Source: Scalesia atractyloides (taxonomy: Eukaryota; Streptophyta; Magnoliopsida; Asterales; Asteraceae). From it: a DNA stretch of 64,000 bases. Position 1 is the first letter of the stretch. Every line of letters begins with the position of its first letter. Below, piece by piece: positions 48,860 to 60,430 of this stretch. The position numbers and the translations under genes were made by a program. Under the pieces are notes generated by a model. That model had not been told where the DNA came from. It made no database searches and worked only from the letters and a program-made list of their open reading frames with translations. The stretch is from contig CAMTDV010000002.1 of assembly GCA_947069175.1 (NCBI GenBank), positions 4,567,054 to 4,631,053 on the forward strand, read 5' to 3'.

Positions 48860-49430
48860 TAACCGAACCCGAACATATAATTGAACACATTTTTTGTTCG
48901 TGTCCATTTATTAAGAACTCAGGCATGTTAACATAAATTCACATGATTGAATATACATTAACGAATAAAAATGAACGTAATTCAACAAATATAAACAAAC
49001 ACAATTTAACATTAGTGAACACAAACAAAAAAGTCTAATATATTTCAGTTCATCTGAAAACACATCTAAATTAAGGTTCGTATATATACTAAAATCAAAT
49101 CTAAGAAAAAGTTTAAAATTTCATTTTTTATTACTCGAAAACTCAATTACTAGTTAGTTATATTTATATAAGTAGTTAGAAACCCTTATTTTTATATAAA
49201 TTTACTTGTTTATGTATTTATTAAAATTTAAACAAAAATAAATAAACATAAATAAACCAACGTAAACAAATGTTCACGAATATAAATGAACGTGTTTATT
49301 TAATTAAACAAATATATTTTTTTGTTCGTATTTGTTCGTTTATTAAATAAACGAGCGTAAACAAACTTTTCATCTAACAAATTTATAAACAATCCATTAA
49401 CGTGTAATTTATTTACAGGAATATTATCCT
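48860..49430. repeat. GTTCGTGTTCG-type repeat, relative of the MULE-type element at 14073
   Basis: It has the same inverted GTTCGT / ACGAAC words and TTTATTAA spacers. The left part starts near GATTGTAACCGAACCCGAAC and the right part ends near ATTTATTTACAG. No target duplication was recognised. Confidence 0.5.
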
Positions 49431-49769
49431 CATGCTTTTTTATGGGAACACAATGACCATTTGTAACAAGTGACTCGTGATTGGCAAGTGATTATTTTAG
49501 TTTTATATTTAGAGTTGCATGCGCTGAATATTCCATATTCCTAGCCCTATATATTCTAATATATACTAATCATATTAAGCCTTATATTTGTATACACGAC
49601 TGGAATTTGTCAACTACTATTTTATTTTGAAATTTTTATTTTATAAATGTAAATATTATCAATATTAATTATTAACGTAATTAAATGCTAATATGGTGAG
49701 CGTGAGACTAAAGTGTTTTACGCTTACGACCCATTCAATTTCCAATCCCTAAGAAATATTGTGATTTAA

Positions 49770-49814
49770 AGTCAAACATACGATGTATGACGTACCTATA
49801 GCTAACTATAAATA
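49770..49814 (+). promoter_or_regulatory. Core promoter remnant of the peptide pseudogene at 49932
   Basis: AGTCAA at 49770-49775 and TATAAATA at 49807-49814 are intact although the gene is not. Confidence 0.6.
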
Positions 49815-49931
49815 GCTAGATTTTCATCCATAATATTCATCAAACCCTAGCATTTTATCCTTGTGTCCCTTCATCGATAATTTTTTTACTCAATATTATT
49901 GTTCATTGCATATTATACACGCACAGGAAAC

Positions 49932-50201
49932 ATGAGACCACAAACCAAAAGTTTGGCCTGTATTGCACTGTTACTACTTATATTCTGAAATTTCAAGCAA
50001 AATGGAGCCTATAGACTTCTTAATGGAGAAAATTTACAGTTATCATCGCTACAACATCGTCCCATTCGACCCCCAGGAAACGGATGTGGGAACACAGGCA
50101 ATGGCGGTAACCCTTGTGTTGGCTTCAAGAAGGTAGCCGGTCGTCATAGTGATGGTTCTTCACCGCCACCATTGACTCCGTCTACCTCAGTTGATTACTG
50201 A
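49932..50201 (+). pseudogene. Peptide precursor copy 6, stopped by TGA in the signal peptide
   Basis: This is an MRPET-group copy of 89 codons in an otherwise open frame. Codon 19 is TGA (49986-49988) where paralogues have TTA (Leu) in LIFLNF, so translation would end inside the signal peptide. The spacer is shortened: the block corresponding to ..E..TWMKR is deleted, leaving LLNGENLQLSSLQ without the K-R site. The cysteine module (RPPGNGC .. NPCVGFKKVAG) and the tail up to the TGA at 50199-50201 are preserved. The pseudogene is therefore young. A recoded or misassembled base cannot be excluded from sequence alone. Confidence 0.85.
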
Positions 50202-51272
50202 TTCTGGCCAATGGCCTTGCATATATAGGATTAACAAACTTTCAAAACTATTTATTTTTTATATGACTAGCCATTGATTGCCAATTTTCTTGTTCTAGTT
50301 CATTCTTTAATTATTTATGATTAATTTGGTGTATATCTAGCCCGTTTCATGTATGATTTTAACACACTACTAAGGAGGCTGTTTTTATTCTTTTTATAAA
50401 TGCACCACAAAGATTCATGAAAGATGAGAAAAAAACTTAGACAGTTATCTAAATACGTATAATGTTTGTGCAAAAATATGGTTAAACTTATGGTTAACGT
50501 ACAGAATTGGTTATATTAAAAATTAAATTGTATAACAGATGCCCAAATTATGGTCAAAATATACATGTCACTGATCATAGATTACGTATACAATTAAATG
50601 GATCATTATAATTCTTTAACCGATACAATTTATAAAATACTTACGAGAGTGTTCAAAAGGAAAGATAGAACTGCTAATGGATTGATTAGACCAGTCGTGC
50701 CCCGTTCCAACATAATTTCTTAATTTATACTTGCTGTCAGTACTACACATAACATATTTACTACGGAATAAACGATACAATATTTTTATGGTTTAGTAGG
50801 TTATGGAATTCATGTATATGATTACTTGTACACCTCTTATACTTAATTAACGAGTCTTTTTGTACACCTCTTATACTTAATTAAGGAGTCTTTTCATGTA
50901 TTAGTAGGTAAGTTTAAGATAATCAAACTCAAATAATGCCATAAAGTCATCTCGCGAGAAAGACATTTTACACTTAATTAACAAGTCGTTTCATGCTTTT
51001 TGAGTATATTATCTCATTTACGATGTGAATGTGCATTTTCTCGTTGCTCCTTGGGTATATATTATTACATGATTTTTTGTTTAAGAACGATTCGGTTGTC
51101 ATTTTCTCTTTGCTCCTTGGGTATATATTCTTATACATATACACACACATACACTTGGAAGCTAAGGGGAACTTATACTAACAATCATGTAAAACGCATT
51201 TGCATATGAGATAAAGTGTTCAAAAGCTGGATTTAGCAACCTATCATTTTCTTGTAAACCCTAAGTTAAAAT
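50202..51272. other. Stretch with short direct repeats and no gene
   Basis: GTACACCTCTTATACTTAAT is repeated at about 50,828 and 50,865, and CTCCTTGGGTATATATT at about 51,045 and 51,112. No gene recognised. Confidence 0.5.
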
Positions 51273-51989
51273 ATGTTTCAATTGTATCATGCCTGTTTAT
51301 CAATAAAGATGGTTAAATCTTCATGTAACTCTTTTGAGTTCCTGCAAGGACTCGAATATATTATCAAGATGTCCAAGGGAAAGTTTGATGTGTGTGTGTG
51401 TGAAAAATGTAATTATTATGGCTTAATATCCTTGAAAAAAATGAAATTTCATTTGTATTCTTTTGGTTTCTTGCGAGATTACACGAAGTGGGTCTATCAT
51501 GGTGAAATGTCACTGCCTCTGGTTGTAGTTGTAGATGATGTTGCGCCATGGAATGATATGGATGGCGTCATTAAGACCTAAGCGGAAGCATATGGAAGAG
51601 GATACAGACCTTAGGGGAAGCATATGGAATGTTTACCCTGGTAGAGGAAGTCGATTCAGAATTATATCCTAGTTAGGATGCTTATATAATTTATATGTGT
51701 ATGTAGGTTGTTTGTATGTTGCGAAAAACTAGAAATTGATAAGTTGTGTTTTGGTAAATATCTTGAAATTATTGTTAATTAAAAAAAGAAAATTTTAGAA
51801 GAACCTTTAGAGACGACGAAGTCGCCACTTGATATATAGCGACCATTAAGATTAGCGACGATTTTTTAGCGGCCACATGTCGTCTCTAATGGTTGTTGAC
51901 CATCGGCGACAACTTGTGTACCAATAGCGACCAAGTTTATAGGCGACAGGATAGCGATGACTTGTGGACAAGGCCATTTCCTTGTGGTG
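51273..51989 (+). mobile_element. Truncated CACTA (En/Spm) element
   Basis: At about 51,395-51,510 the + frame reads CVCEKCNYYGLI, then HLYSFGFLRDYTKWVYHGE, the pattern of the transposase-associated domain at the N-terminus of TnpD-type CACTA transposases (C..C, HL..GF..Y..W..HGE). At 51,800-51,960 there are repeated subterminal words (TAGCGACC, GGCGACA, AGCGACGA), ending in TTTCCTTGTGGTG, a mutated form of the CTTGTAGTG terminus. The left end and most of the transposase are missing. Confidence 0.65.
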
Positions 51990-52269
51990 CAAGGGGAAGT
52001 GTGTAATTCGTCCCTTCCCTTCTTTTGCGTATTATTATGGAGGGAAAGTGGGTACTGACCCACCCTCGTCATAAATATGCGCTAAGGGAATAAATTTAAC
52101 ATCTTTAACGTTCTAACATCTTCAGAGTTACAACCAAATGCTAAATCATAAAAAAAAAATCATTCATGTATCAATAGTGATACTTTAAATTAAAGAATTT
52201 CATTAGTGAAAAATAATCAAAAGATTGTGTATTGCCATTAGCTAAAACTACATGGTTGATTTGCCTAGT

Positions 52270-52555
52270 GCTTTTCATCAAAGAAAGACTATACAAGTGG
52301 TGGAAGTTCAACCAACCCCTTCCAATCTTCCGGGATCGGACACAATAATTGCCACCATTACGGGTCCAACTGCAACCATTTCCTGGTGCGTTCACGGGAC
52401 CGTGTGATAGAGATGATAACAAAAGGTGCCCGGTTTTCATCCAAGCTTCTTCAATTTATCCTCTATAATGTCTACTCGCTCCATTCACTTTAAAATTTTT
52501 ATGCTCAACAAAAGTAGTGATGCAATTATGATAAATTTAAGGTTTCTTGTCTTTT
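52270..52555 (-). pseudogene. Peptide precursor copy 7, decayed, on the - strand
   Basis: Read on the - strand from 52555, the start ATG has become AAA, followed by R-Q-E-T as in the MRQET group, then a signal-like IIASLLLLSI. A frameshift follows before VNGASR, and a stop (TAA) replaces a codon in the acidic spacer. From about 52440 the module is open: MKTGHLLLSSLSHGPVNAPG, then C-x9-C (CSWTRNGGNYC) and SRKIGRG. Several events show that it is dead. It is the only family member in reverse orientation, so an inversion or an inserted duplication must have occurred. The open frame of 89 codons ending at 52171 reads beyond the family homology into unrelated sequence. Confidence 0.8.
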
Positions 52556-52849
52556 TTTTTGTAAATTTTAAAAGCAAAAGATAGAATTGACTAAATGGGG
52601 TAACAAAAGGGGTTAAAAGGGTAACTTTTTTAGGGTTCTAATTGATGAATGATTGCATGCATGAAGGAGAGAGTAAGCTGGTGACATGGTTGCTTATTTT
52701 TGACTTGGATCGTTCTTCTTTTAGTGGCTAATGATAATTAATTTTCCAAATATAGGACACCAGTCAACATATATAGTTTGACTGCTGATGATAACCATTT
52801 GCAACTTCACATACTGTAACAAAATATTAAAATAAGGTTCAATCTTTTA

Positions 52850-53055
52850 TAACAAAATAAATAAATGGAATACATGACTTTGCCCAATAGAATGGGTCTT
52901 ATTCCAACGGTAATACGCCGTCGTTAATCAAACTAACTGTGCTCGTGAATGATTTGCACCATTGATTTTAAAACTCTTGACTATAAAAGACTTCAAGAAA
53001 ATACTGAAGAGAACACCGTTGGTCAAGCTATATACCGAGTATAATGTCGTGCAGT
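52850..53055. repeat. Diverged duplicate of 42,090-42,300
   Basis: See the partner at 42,090. Direct orientation, non-coding. Confidence 0.7.
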
Positions 53056-53596
53056 GGCGAAGTTTGACGTTTTCGACCTTGACGTTTTTAACGGAGGGTC
53101 GAAAACGTATATACCCAAAAGTTCTATAGAATCGGGGTCAAAAACGTATATACCCACTAAGCGAAAAGTTCGGAACCCGGCCCCTTCAAAGCTGCGCCCA
53201 TGATTTCGTGCCTGGTTGGCAAAAGTTTGAGGAATATTAAACACCAACTAACCTCTATTAACTACGATTACGTGGGGGACGATTATTAAAAGGTTAATTT
53301 TATTAATAAAAATGGTTCTGGTCAACTTTAAACTGACTACGTATATAACATGCAGCGTCATGAACAGTTGAATACTCTATGAACAAGAAAACAACAACCT
53401 TGAAAGAAAAAATATAATAAAAAAAGTCAATTCTGGTTTTGAGAACAAACAAAGGCAAATAAAGAATTACCAAATGAGAATCAAACCCTAAGCAAAAGCT
53501 CCCCCAACGACATGAAAATTTTATAGGTGCTAAAGTCTTTATAATAGAGTTTATAATATTTTTTATCATAAAGAATTGGATGATAATTAGACACTA
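53056..53596. other. Stretch without recognised genes
   Basis: ACGTTTT..GACCTTGACGTTTT and GTCGAAAACGTATATACCCA / GTCAAAAACGTATATACCCA (about 53,098 and 53,138) are short direct repeats. The rest is AT-rich and non-coding. Confidence 0.45.
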
Positions 53597-54339
53597 TTTT
53601 TTTTAACGGTAAACATCATTTAAAACACGCCAACTCGAGAACCGAACGGCCACTACAAGAAATACCCCCTTTAGCGGCGACACCTTTAGCGGCGACAGCC
53701 AAAGTGTCGCCACTATTGGTCTATCCATGTCCCGAGCTCTCAGTCCAAACCCCAGCCATTGATCATTTTCAAGATCTGACGGTTGGGGATTTAACAAGCA
53801 ATAGCGGCGACATATATATGGCCATTAGCGGCGACGGCGTCTCCACTAAAGGTCCCTTAACCACAATAAACCCTAGCCACATAAATCTTATCCAAGTTAA
53901 CCCAATAGCGGCGACAAGATCAATACCGGCGACCCGCCGTCGCCGCTAAAAGTGTCGACGTACCAGTCCCTATACAGCGCTATTTCTTCCCTCCTTCATT
54001 TTCCCCCCCAAAAGTCACCTGAGCACCGTCGGAGACCCCCGTTTTTTTGCCCAAATCGGTTAGTTTAACTCTCTTTATGTTAAATTTCTTATCTACATTT
54101 GTGATATTCATGTTATAGGCTTTAATTTTTGCGCGTTTTTGTGTATTTTGTGTTTGTGGAAGAAAACTCGGATCACCACCTCTCTTCTTCGATCACCACC
54201 ATCATTTCTCCGGCACCACCTCTTCTCCGCGGTCTTCGTTTCCTTGAAACTTTAAAAAAAGGTTAGTTTAATATGTATTTTTTTTTTGTTGAGAAATTGT
54301 ATAATTTTTTGTTTAGGAATGTAAATGTGTATGGAAGGA

Positions 54340-54800
54340 TGAATTTTTGTATGTAAAAATGTATAATTTAGGTGTGTTTGGTGAAAATGTGTATGTAAAA
54401 ATCTATGTATTTGTTGGTGTAGGTGTATGTAAGGATGATGTTTGTATGTAAAATGTATAATGTAGGTGTGTTTGGTGAAAATGTGTTTGTAAAAATCTAT
54501 GTATTTGTTGATGTAGGTGTATGTAAGGATGAATGTTTGTATGTAAAATGTATAATGTGGGTGTGTTTGGTGAAAATGTGTTTGTAAAAATCTATGTATA
54601 TGTTGATGTAGGTGTATGTAAGGATGAATGTTTGTATGTAAAATGTATAATGTAGGTGTGTTTGGTGAAAATGTATATATGGAAATCTATGTATTTGTTG
54701 ATCAGGTGTCTGTAAAGATGAATGTTTATGTGTATGTAAGTCTATGAATGAATGTATATAGTTGTATGTTAGTATGTAGGTGTATGTAATTGATGAACAA
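54340..54800 (+). repeat. Minisatellite of about 110 bp units within the CACTA element
   Basis: GGTGTGTTTGGTGAAAATGT plus AAATCTATGTAT, a TTTGTTG-type word and GTATGTAAGGATGAATG recur about four times with small changes. The 103-codon open frame on the opposite strand is a product of this repeat and is not a gene. Confidence 0.8.
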
Positions 54801-55069
54801 TTGTGCATCTAAATGTTTTCAATTGGTAAAAAATGTGTATGCTAGTATGTATATGTGTTGGTAGTATAAATTATGTTTAAATTTCATGATTTTTATGTTT
54901 ATGGTTATGTTTGAAAAAAATATGTTTAACTTGATAATCTCTATGTTTATGTTTAGGTTTGAGAAAAATATATTTAACTTCATAATTTGAATGTTTATGT
55001 GTAGGTTTGAAAAAAAAATTCAACTTTGATAATTTCTATGTTTATGTAAGTTTGTCAAATATATATTAG

Positions 55070-55330
55070 TTAGGAAATACCCTCCTTAAATTAAAATCAT
55101 CATTTAAACCATAACGAACATAGAAAATACCCACCAAAATTGAAATCTTCATTTAAAAGAAAAGGAGCTAATAAAAGACTCGCCCGATATATATTAGTTA
55201 GGAAATACCCTCCTTAAATTAAAATCATCATTTAAAACATAACGAACATCGAAAATACCCGCCAATATTCAAATCATTAGTTAAAACAATCCATGCTAAT
55301 AAAATACTCGCCCGAAATTTAAACCATTAT
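55070..55330 (+). repeat. Direct repeat of about 128 bp within the CACTA element
   Basis: TTAGTTAGGAAATACCCTCC with the following AAATTAAAATCATCATTTAAA is present at about 55,069 and 55,196. Confidence 0.75.
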
Positions 55331-55377
55331 GGTTATGTTTAAATTTAAATCATTTTATTGACCTTTAGCGGCGACAC

Positions 55378-56144
55378 GTGGCCGCCAAACAAGTGTTCTT
55401 CATCCAAGAACAGTCTCGAAACCAAAGAAATAAATATAGGTGGGTAATTGAAAATGTTAATCATCGAAAAATTTGGGACCAACCATTAAATGATGACCAC
55501 GCCAAGAAGGTTCAAAATGCTAACAAAGGCATCAGTTATATGCATATAATTTTCCGTCGTTTCACGGGTCGTTAGAATTAATTTATAATAATATTTTAAC
55601 TTTTCTTATTGAATTTGTAGGAAATGTTTAACTTTGACGAAATTGAACGGGATCTACAAGCAAAAAACATAAAGGGTGGCATCAAGAGTTTGATTATGAA
55701 GCGGTACTCTGACCGCAAACACGATGCAAAAAAACATATTTGTGAGACAAGGTGGGTACGAGGATGTTAAAAGCACAAGGGCATACCGTCTCAAAGATAT
55801 GCCCTATGATAACTGGGTGAAAGCTGTCGACGGATTTTTAGACGAAAAATATATCAAACGATGCGAGGCTAACAAGGGTGTCCACGCGAAACAACAATTC
55901 CCATTCCGCGGGGGGACGGCGTCATACGGTAGCACAGCCTACAAAAATGTAACGTTTTATATATGTGTTTGTGTAAGCTTTTGTTTATTTAATGTCTAAT
56001 CTAAGTTTAATGTTCAACAGGATATAGATTAGCTACCTACGTACGCAAAAACCCACCAGGATAGGGAGGGGCATTTGGTTGACCCGGTTGCCGAACAAGA
56101 CTACGTAAGTATTTTCTTTTAAGTATATTTTTCTATAACAAACA

Positions 56145-56180
<36 letters not shown>

Positions 56181-56641
56181 AATATATTTAATCATCTTCG
56201 TAATATACAGCTGAACTTAGAAGAGGCCACAAACGAGTGGCACGGTGATGGTCCTCCGCTTGCCCCATTTCAGGAAGCCTTGGGAGAGCGGAGAGGATGG
56301 TACCGGGGGATAGGGCATAAACCGTCTTCAAATACGCCCCCGAATTTGTCGGCTTCCCAACCTGAGACTCAAGAACCCTTTTCTCAGGTAAACTACACAA
56401 TCTATAAAATGATAAACGAACGCGTGTTTCCTTGTTAAATATATGTTGGTAGCGTTAATTAATATGCTAATATACGTTTTGATATTTATTATTGTAGGGA
56501 TTTGTTGACAACTTGTTCCAAAGCTCGGCTTTCCGGAATCGACTTGACGTCTATCTAAGTTCAAAAGGAAAAGCACCGGCAAACGACGACGACGACTGTT
56601 ACAACCCTTTTTTTGATAACGAAGAAGATGACGAAGATTAG
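55378..56641 (+). pseudogene. CACTA accessory transposase TNP1/PttA-like gene remnant
   Basis: At least five exon-like pieces are separated by GT..AG gaps. They are 55378-55575; 55,621-55,950 (YDNWVKAVDGFLDEKY and a NKGVHAKQQFPFRGGTASYG type segment); about 56,023-56,105 (THQDREGHLVDPVAEQDY); about 56,211-56,388 (QEALGERRGWYRGIG); and about 56,498-56,641, ending in an acidic NEEDDED and TAG. This order matches the plant Ptta/En/Spm accessory transposase that binds subterminal repeats. A frameshift at an A-run near 55,730 and an in-frame TAG near 56,029 disable it. The first GTG codon is inside an internal copy of the subterminal repeat, so the true start may have been lost. Confidence 0.7.
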
Positions 56642-59600
56642 GATGATTTCGAAGTATGAGTTGTTATTTTTATCGTTTTAGGATGATAATATAGGACTTA
56701 AATGTTGTTTATAACTTAATTACGTTTTATATGTGTTGTTGGAGTTTGATAAATTAGAATGAAGTTGTTTCCAGGTTGCGGTTTGATACAGGTTGTGTTT
56801 TTTTTGTCGAAAACAGGTTTGGCAGCTGTTTTTAGCTGTTGTTAAAAAAAAATTGACTTTTAGCGGCGAGATGCGTCGCCGCTATTGATAGTCCGCCAAA
56901 CCACTAAAGACAAAATAGGGCATTAGCGGCGAAATATATCTTTAGCGGCGACAACCGGACTAATAGCGGCCCAGTAATAGCGGCGACGCTTTAGCGGCCA
57001 CGTGTCACCACTAAAGGTCAATAGCGGCGACAGGAGGGACCAATAGCGGCGATAGCCGTCGCCACTAAACCTACCCTTTTCTTGTAGTGGGCCACACAAC
57101 CACAATCACATACTTACAAATTATACAAAGATTCTTAGGAAACGTTCCTACCCTTACATCTATTTTTATACCAAAGGAACCCTATCGACCTACTCTCACT
57201 GAAGATGTCATCAACGTTTACAACTTTACTAGAGAAAATGAGGTTTTTCCTAGCCTTTCGGATGCTCTAACAAGCAATAATGACGATGCCTTGGTACACA
57301 TTCTTTGCCACACCTTTCAATCCAAAGTGATTATGTGCCTCGAGAACGTCTCTGAAGGAGAAAGTTAATAAGAACGGAGTCTTACACCATTAACTAACCT
57401 TATGCTAGATGACATTGGCAACATTACAAGCCGTAAAAAGATGGTCGACCGACTCCACCCCCATGTTACAGAGCGGACGGGTCACATCGTCAACCGAAAT
57501 GTTTCTTCTCTGAAGAACAACCTTAGTCGGAATGTCGTTCAACTCAGCTCTCGATGCAAACAAGTTGCACTTGGCTTGCAACCACTTGCACCAATCCCAA
57601 ACAAACTGAGTGCTATAATCGATGTTACTACTCATGGCACGCTTCACCGAGCCAACCGAAAATTCTCCTGTCGCATCCACTAACTAGACCCAACCGTATC
57701 ACATGTTCGAAGAGAAATCGAATGCAGCAATCAACACATATTACTCCACGCGACTAGATCTTCATTAGAAGTGGAATTAGACCTCCAGGCCCATCGGCTA
57801 CCCAGGTTCGAAACGGGTCTCACGATCCAATCTCTGACCTTCCATTTTTTTAATTGGTTTCAAAACGAAACAAATAAGAAAAACATTCTTTTAGAGGGAC
57901 CAGTTTCAGTCAAGGGTCTAACCAAAACGAAAGAAATAAGGAAAACATTCTTTGAGAGGGTTTTACATATACTACTCCACACACCTCCAAGTGTCGATTG
58001 AAATGCAAGAAGCTCCCAAGAGAACCTATGCAAATGCAGTGCCAAGACTACTTTGACCCAAAGGCTATTTTTTATGTTTTATACCTCCAACCCCATTTCG
58101 AAATGAAGGCGTTATTGATGTGACCAAGTTTACACAGCCCTAAACCCCCAACATATTTAGGTGAAGCAACCCTATCCCAAGCCACCCTATCCCAAGCCAT
58201 CCAATGTATTTTATTGCCATCGATAGATCCGCCCCATAAGAACCTATGAATCAAAGACCCGAACCGGAGCCTTGTAAAGCAAAAAATGGTAATTCAGGAT
58301 GCTTTCCAACACTGATTTAATAAGCATGACTCTTCCCCTGATAGAAAGAACTGAAGCTTTCCAAAGAGTTAGTCTTGATTCAAACACCTCGTACACCGAC
58401 CTCCAATTACTTAAGCGGTTCATATTCGCTCCAACCGTGAGACCAAGATACTTAAATGGAAAAGTGCGCACTTTGCACCCAATAACCGAAGCTAAACGAA
58501 CAAATTCTGAATGGTTCACCCCAATACTATATAAACTGGACTTTAAAATGTTTATTTTTCAAACATGAGCAAATATGAAAGCACCTTACATTAAGAATAT
58601 TCTATTCTGACCATTCTCCAATTATAATGGCGTCATCAGCGTAAAAAATGAGAGATCAAGGGCCCATCATTCAGTAACTGAAGACCCTAAAAATATGCAT
58701 CCCTAACTGTAAAAAACATGAACGCAGAGATCGGATTGCCTTGTCTTATACCTTTTGTCGCATTGAAAATCGAACGTCAGAGACACGTTGACCAACACCG
58801 AGGCCCTCGCCGAAGATAAGATACCGAAAATCTAGTTACGCCAGCTAATAGGAAACCCCATTTACATCATGACCGACATCACAAAATTCCAATTTACGTT
58901 ATCATATGCTTTCTCGAAATCAATTTTGAGAACAAACGCTTTCTTTTTCGTTTTTTAATCCAAGATGTCAGCTCGTTTACTATCAATGGGCCGTCAAGGA
59001 TAAATTTATCTTTCAAGAACGCAGACTACGACTCCGCAATAACCGTTCCAATCACCTTCGTGAGATGGTTGGCCAGAATTTTTGAAATAACTTTATTTTT
59101 TACTGCCATAAAGCTAATCAGACAGTAGTCATTTAAGCCCACCGAATCCTTTTGCTTCGAAATAAGGGAAACAAATGACGTCACACAACCCAGCTAATTG
59201 TACCCGTCTCTAAAAAATTAGCCAGAATATTCGGAAAATCTTCTTCAAAAAACCTCTGGAGGTGTTTAATAAATTTAAAATTCAACCTGTCTGGCCCGGG
59301 GCCTAGTCATCCCCACACTCTAAAACCGCTCTCTTGATCATTTCCTTACTAAATTGCACCATTATATCATTAGCATCATTGGCCGAGAACCTCTTCGTAT
59401 TATCACAAGAATTCGTCGGTCTCACCTCTAATTCTTCTTTGAAATTATCCCTGAAAAAATTAAAAATAAATTTTTAATATGTTTTGGATTGTCACACCCA
59501 TTCAGATGTAGCCCGTAGATAATATTTTGTGTCTTTCTATAATTGATGATAGCATGAAAGTATTTCTAGTTTTCATCACTGTCTTTAGCCCACCTATCCC

Positions 59601-60430
59601 ATGACCGTTGTTGGAGATCTTTTAGATTTATTGGCCTCATATTCTTTGATGACCTTTTTAATTTCCGCCACAGTCCATTCTTCCTCTTCCATCAACTGTC
59701 TCTTTTCCTTAATAATTTCGAATTCTTTGAACTCCGGTCTCCCTTTGGAGTCTTCCTCAGCTTCTCTACCAACAAGTCATACCTCTTGGATTTAATACGA
59801 CTCCTAATATGGCTGAATTTATTGCACAGAATCACATCAGCAGGCCCACTTCCCTCAAACATCGTCACCACCTCTTTAACCACCTCTTCGTAACCGAGAC
59901 GACCGATCAAGGAATTGAAAACCCAGAATGGTCTAGTACCAAAGTTTGAGTCTTTCGAAACCAAAAGCAGGGGGCTGTGATCAGACAAAAATTTTGGAGG
60001 GGCCCGAAGACAGGCATCCGACCACCTGCTAAAAAAACTAGAGCACACTAGAAACCTTTCAATCTTGCTAAGTTTCCTTCCGTTCTCTACTCATCTGGTA
60101 AATTGGCGATCTTTCATACAATATTACACGAGAACAGCGTTAAAATTGAAGGAGTTGAAGTTGCTTGCAAACGCAGGTTTAAACATAGTGTTATTCCATT
60201 CTTCAGGGTATCTCATAGCATTGAAATCTCCGGCTAGAACACATAGACCGTTTAGCCTAACCACTTCTCCTTCCAGCAGATTCCACAATTTTTTTCTTTG
60301 GAATCCTTTGAGGCGCATAAATGCTAAAAAAAATTCACTAGGGTGCCACAACCCTTGAGAGTGCATTTCACGAAGAGGAAGTTTCTGTTTTTCACTGTTT
60401 TGTCAACATCAAACACTGTGGGGACCCAAA

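Larger units (their letters stand above)
53651..57090 (+). mobile_element. Complete CACTA (En/Spm) element, non-autonomous, 3.44 kb
   Basis: It starts CACTACAAGAAATA and ends TTTTCTTGTAGTG, inverted termini of the CACTA superfamily, with the diagnostic 3-bp target duplication GGC at 53648-53650 and 57091-57093. TTTAGCGGCGACA subterminal repeats occur in both orientations over the first 300 bp and last 230 bp, and one internal copy lies at about 55,363. It carries a TNP1-like gene remnant but no TnpD transposase, so it would need one in trans. It sits inside the 3' part of a dead LINE. Confidence 0.92.
53597..60430 (-). pseudogene. Decayed L1-type LINE, split by a CACTA element
   Basis: In order on the - strand: the endonuclease has LAGDFNAMR (60124-60366) and FLSDHSPLLL (59692-60048). 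A heavily frame-shifted reverse transcriptase follows, with the catalytic Y-A-D-D at 58632-58643. Then come RTFPFKYLGLTVGANMNRLS (58244-58519) and FLWGGSIDGNKIHWMAW (58072-58254). The zf-RVT region with LCNMGVESVDHLFTAC is at 57405-57680, and a C-terminal tail resembling W..RKARKNLIFSS lies near 57,230-57,270. An A8 tract at the - strand 3' end (53597-53604) fits a LINE tail. The N-terminal ORF1 is not recognised. Many stops and frameshifts make it inactive. 53651-57090 is a later insertion. Confidence 0.85.

Noticed and set aside
52587..52592. W-box core upstream of the - strand peptide fossil
   Set aside because: It is only about 35 bp from the lost start codon, unlike the 140-170 bp in the other copies, and no TATA box accompanies it, so chance is likely.
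54497..54808. 103-codon - strand frame rich in Tyr, Ile, His and Thr
   Set aside because: It is generated by the 110-bp minisatellite inside the CACTA element.
57554..58001. + strand frames over 57.4-58.6 kb
   Set aside because: They are shadows of the - strand LINE reverse-transcriptase and zf-RVT coding sequence.
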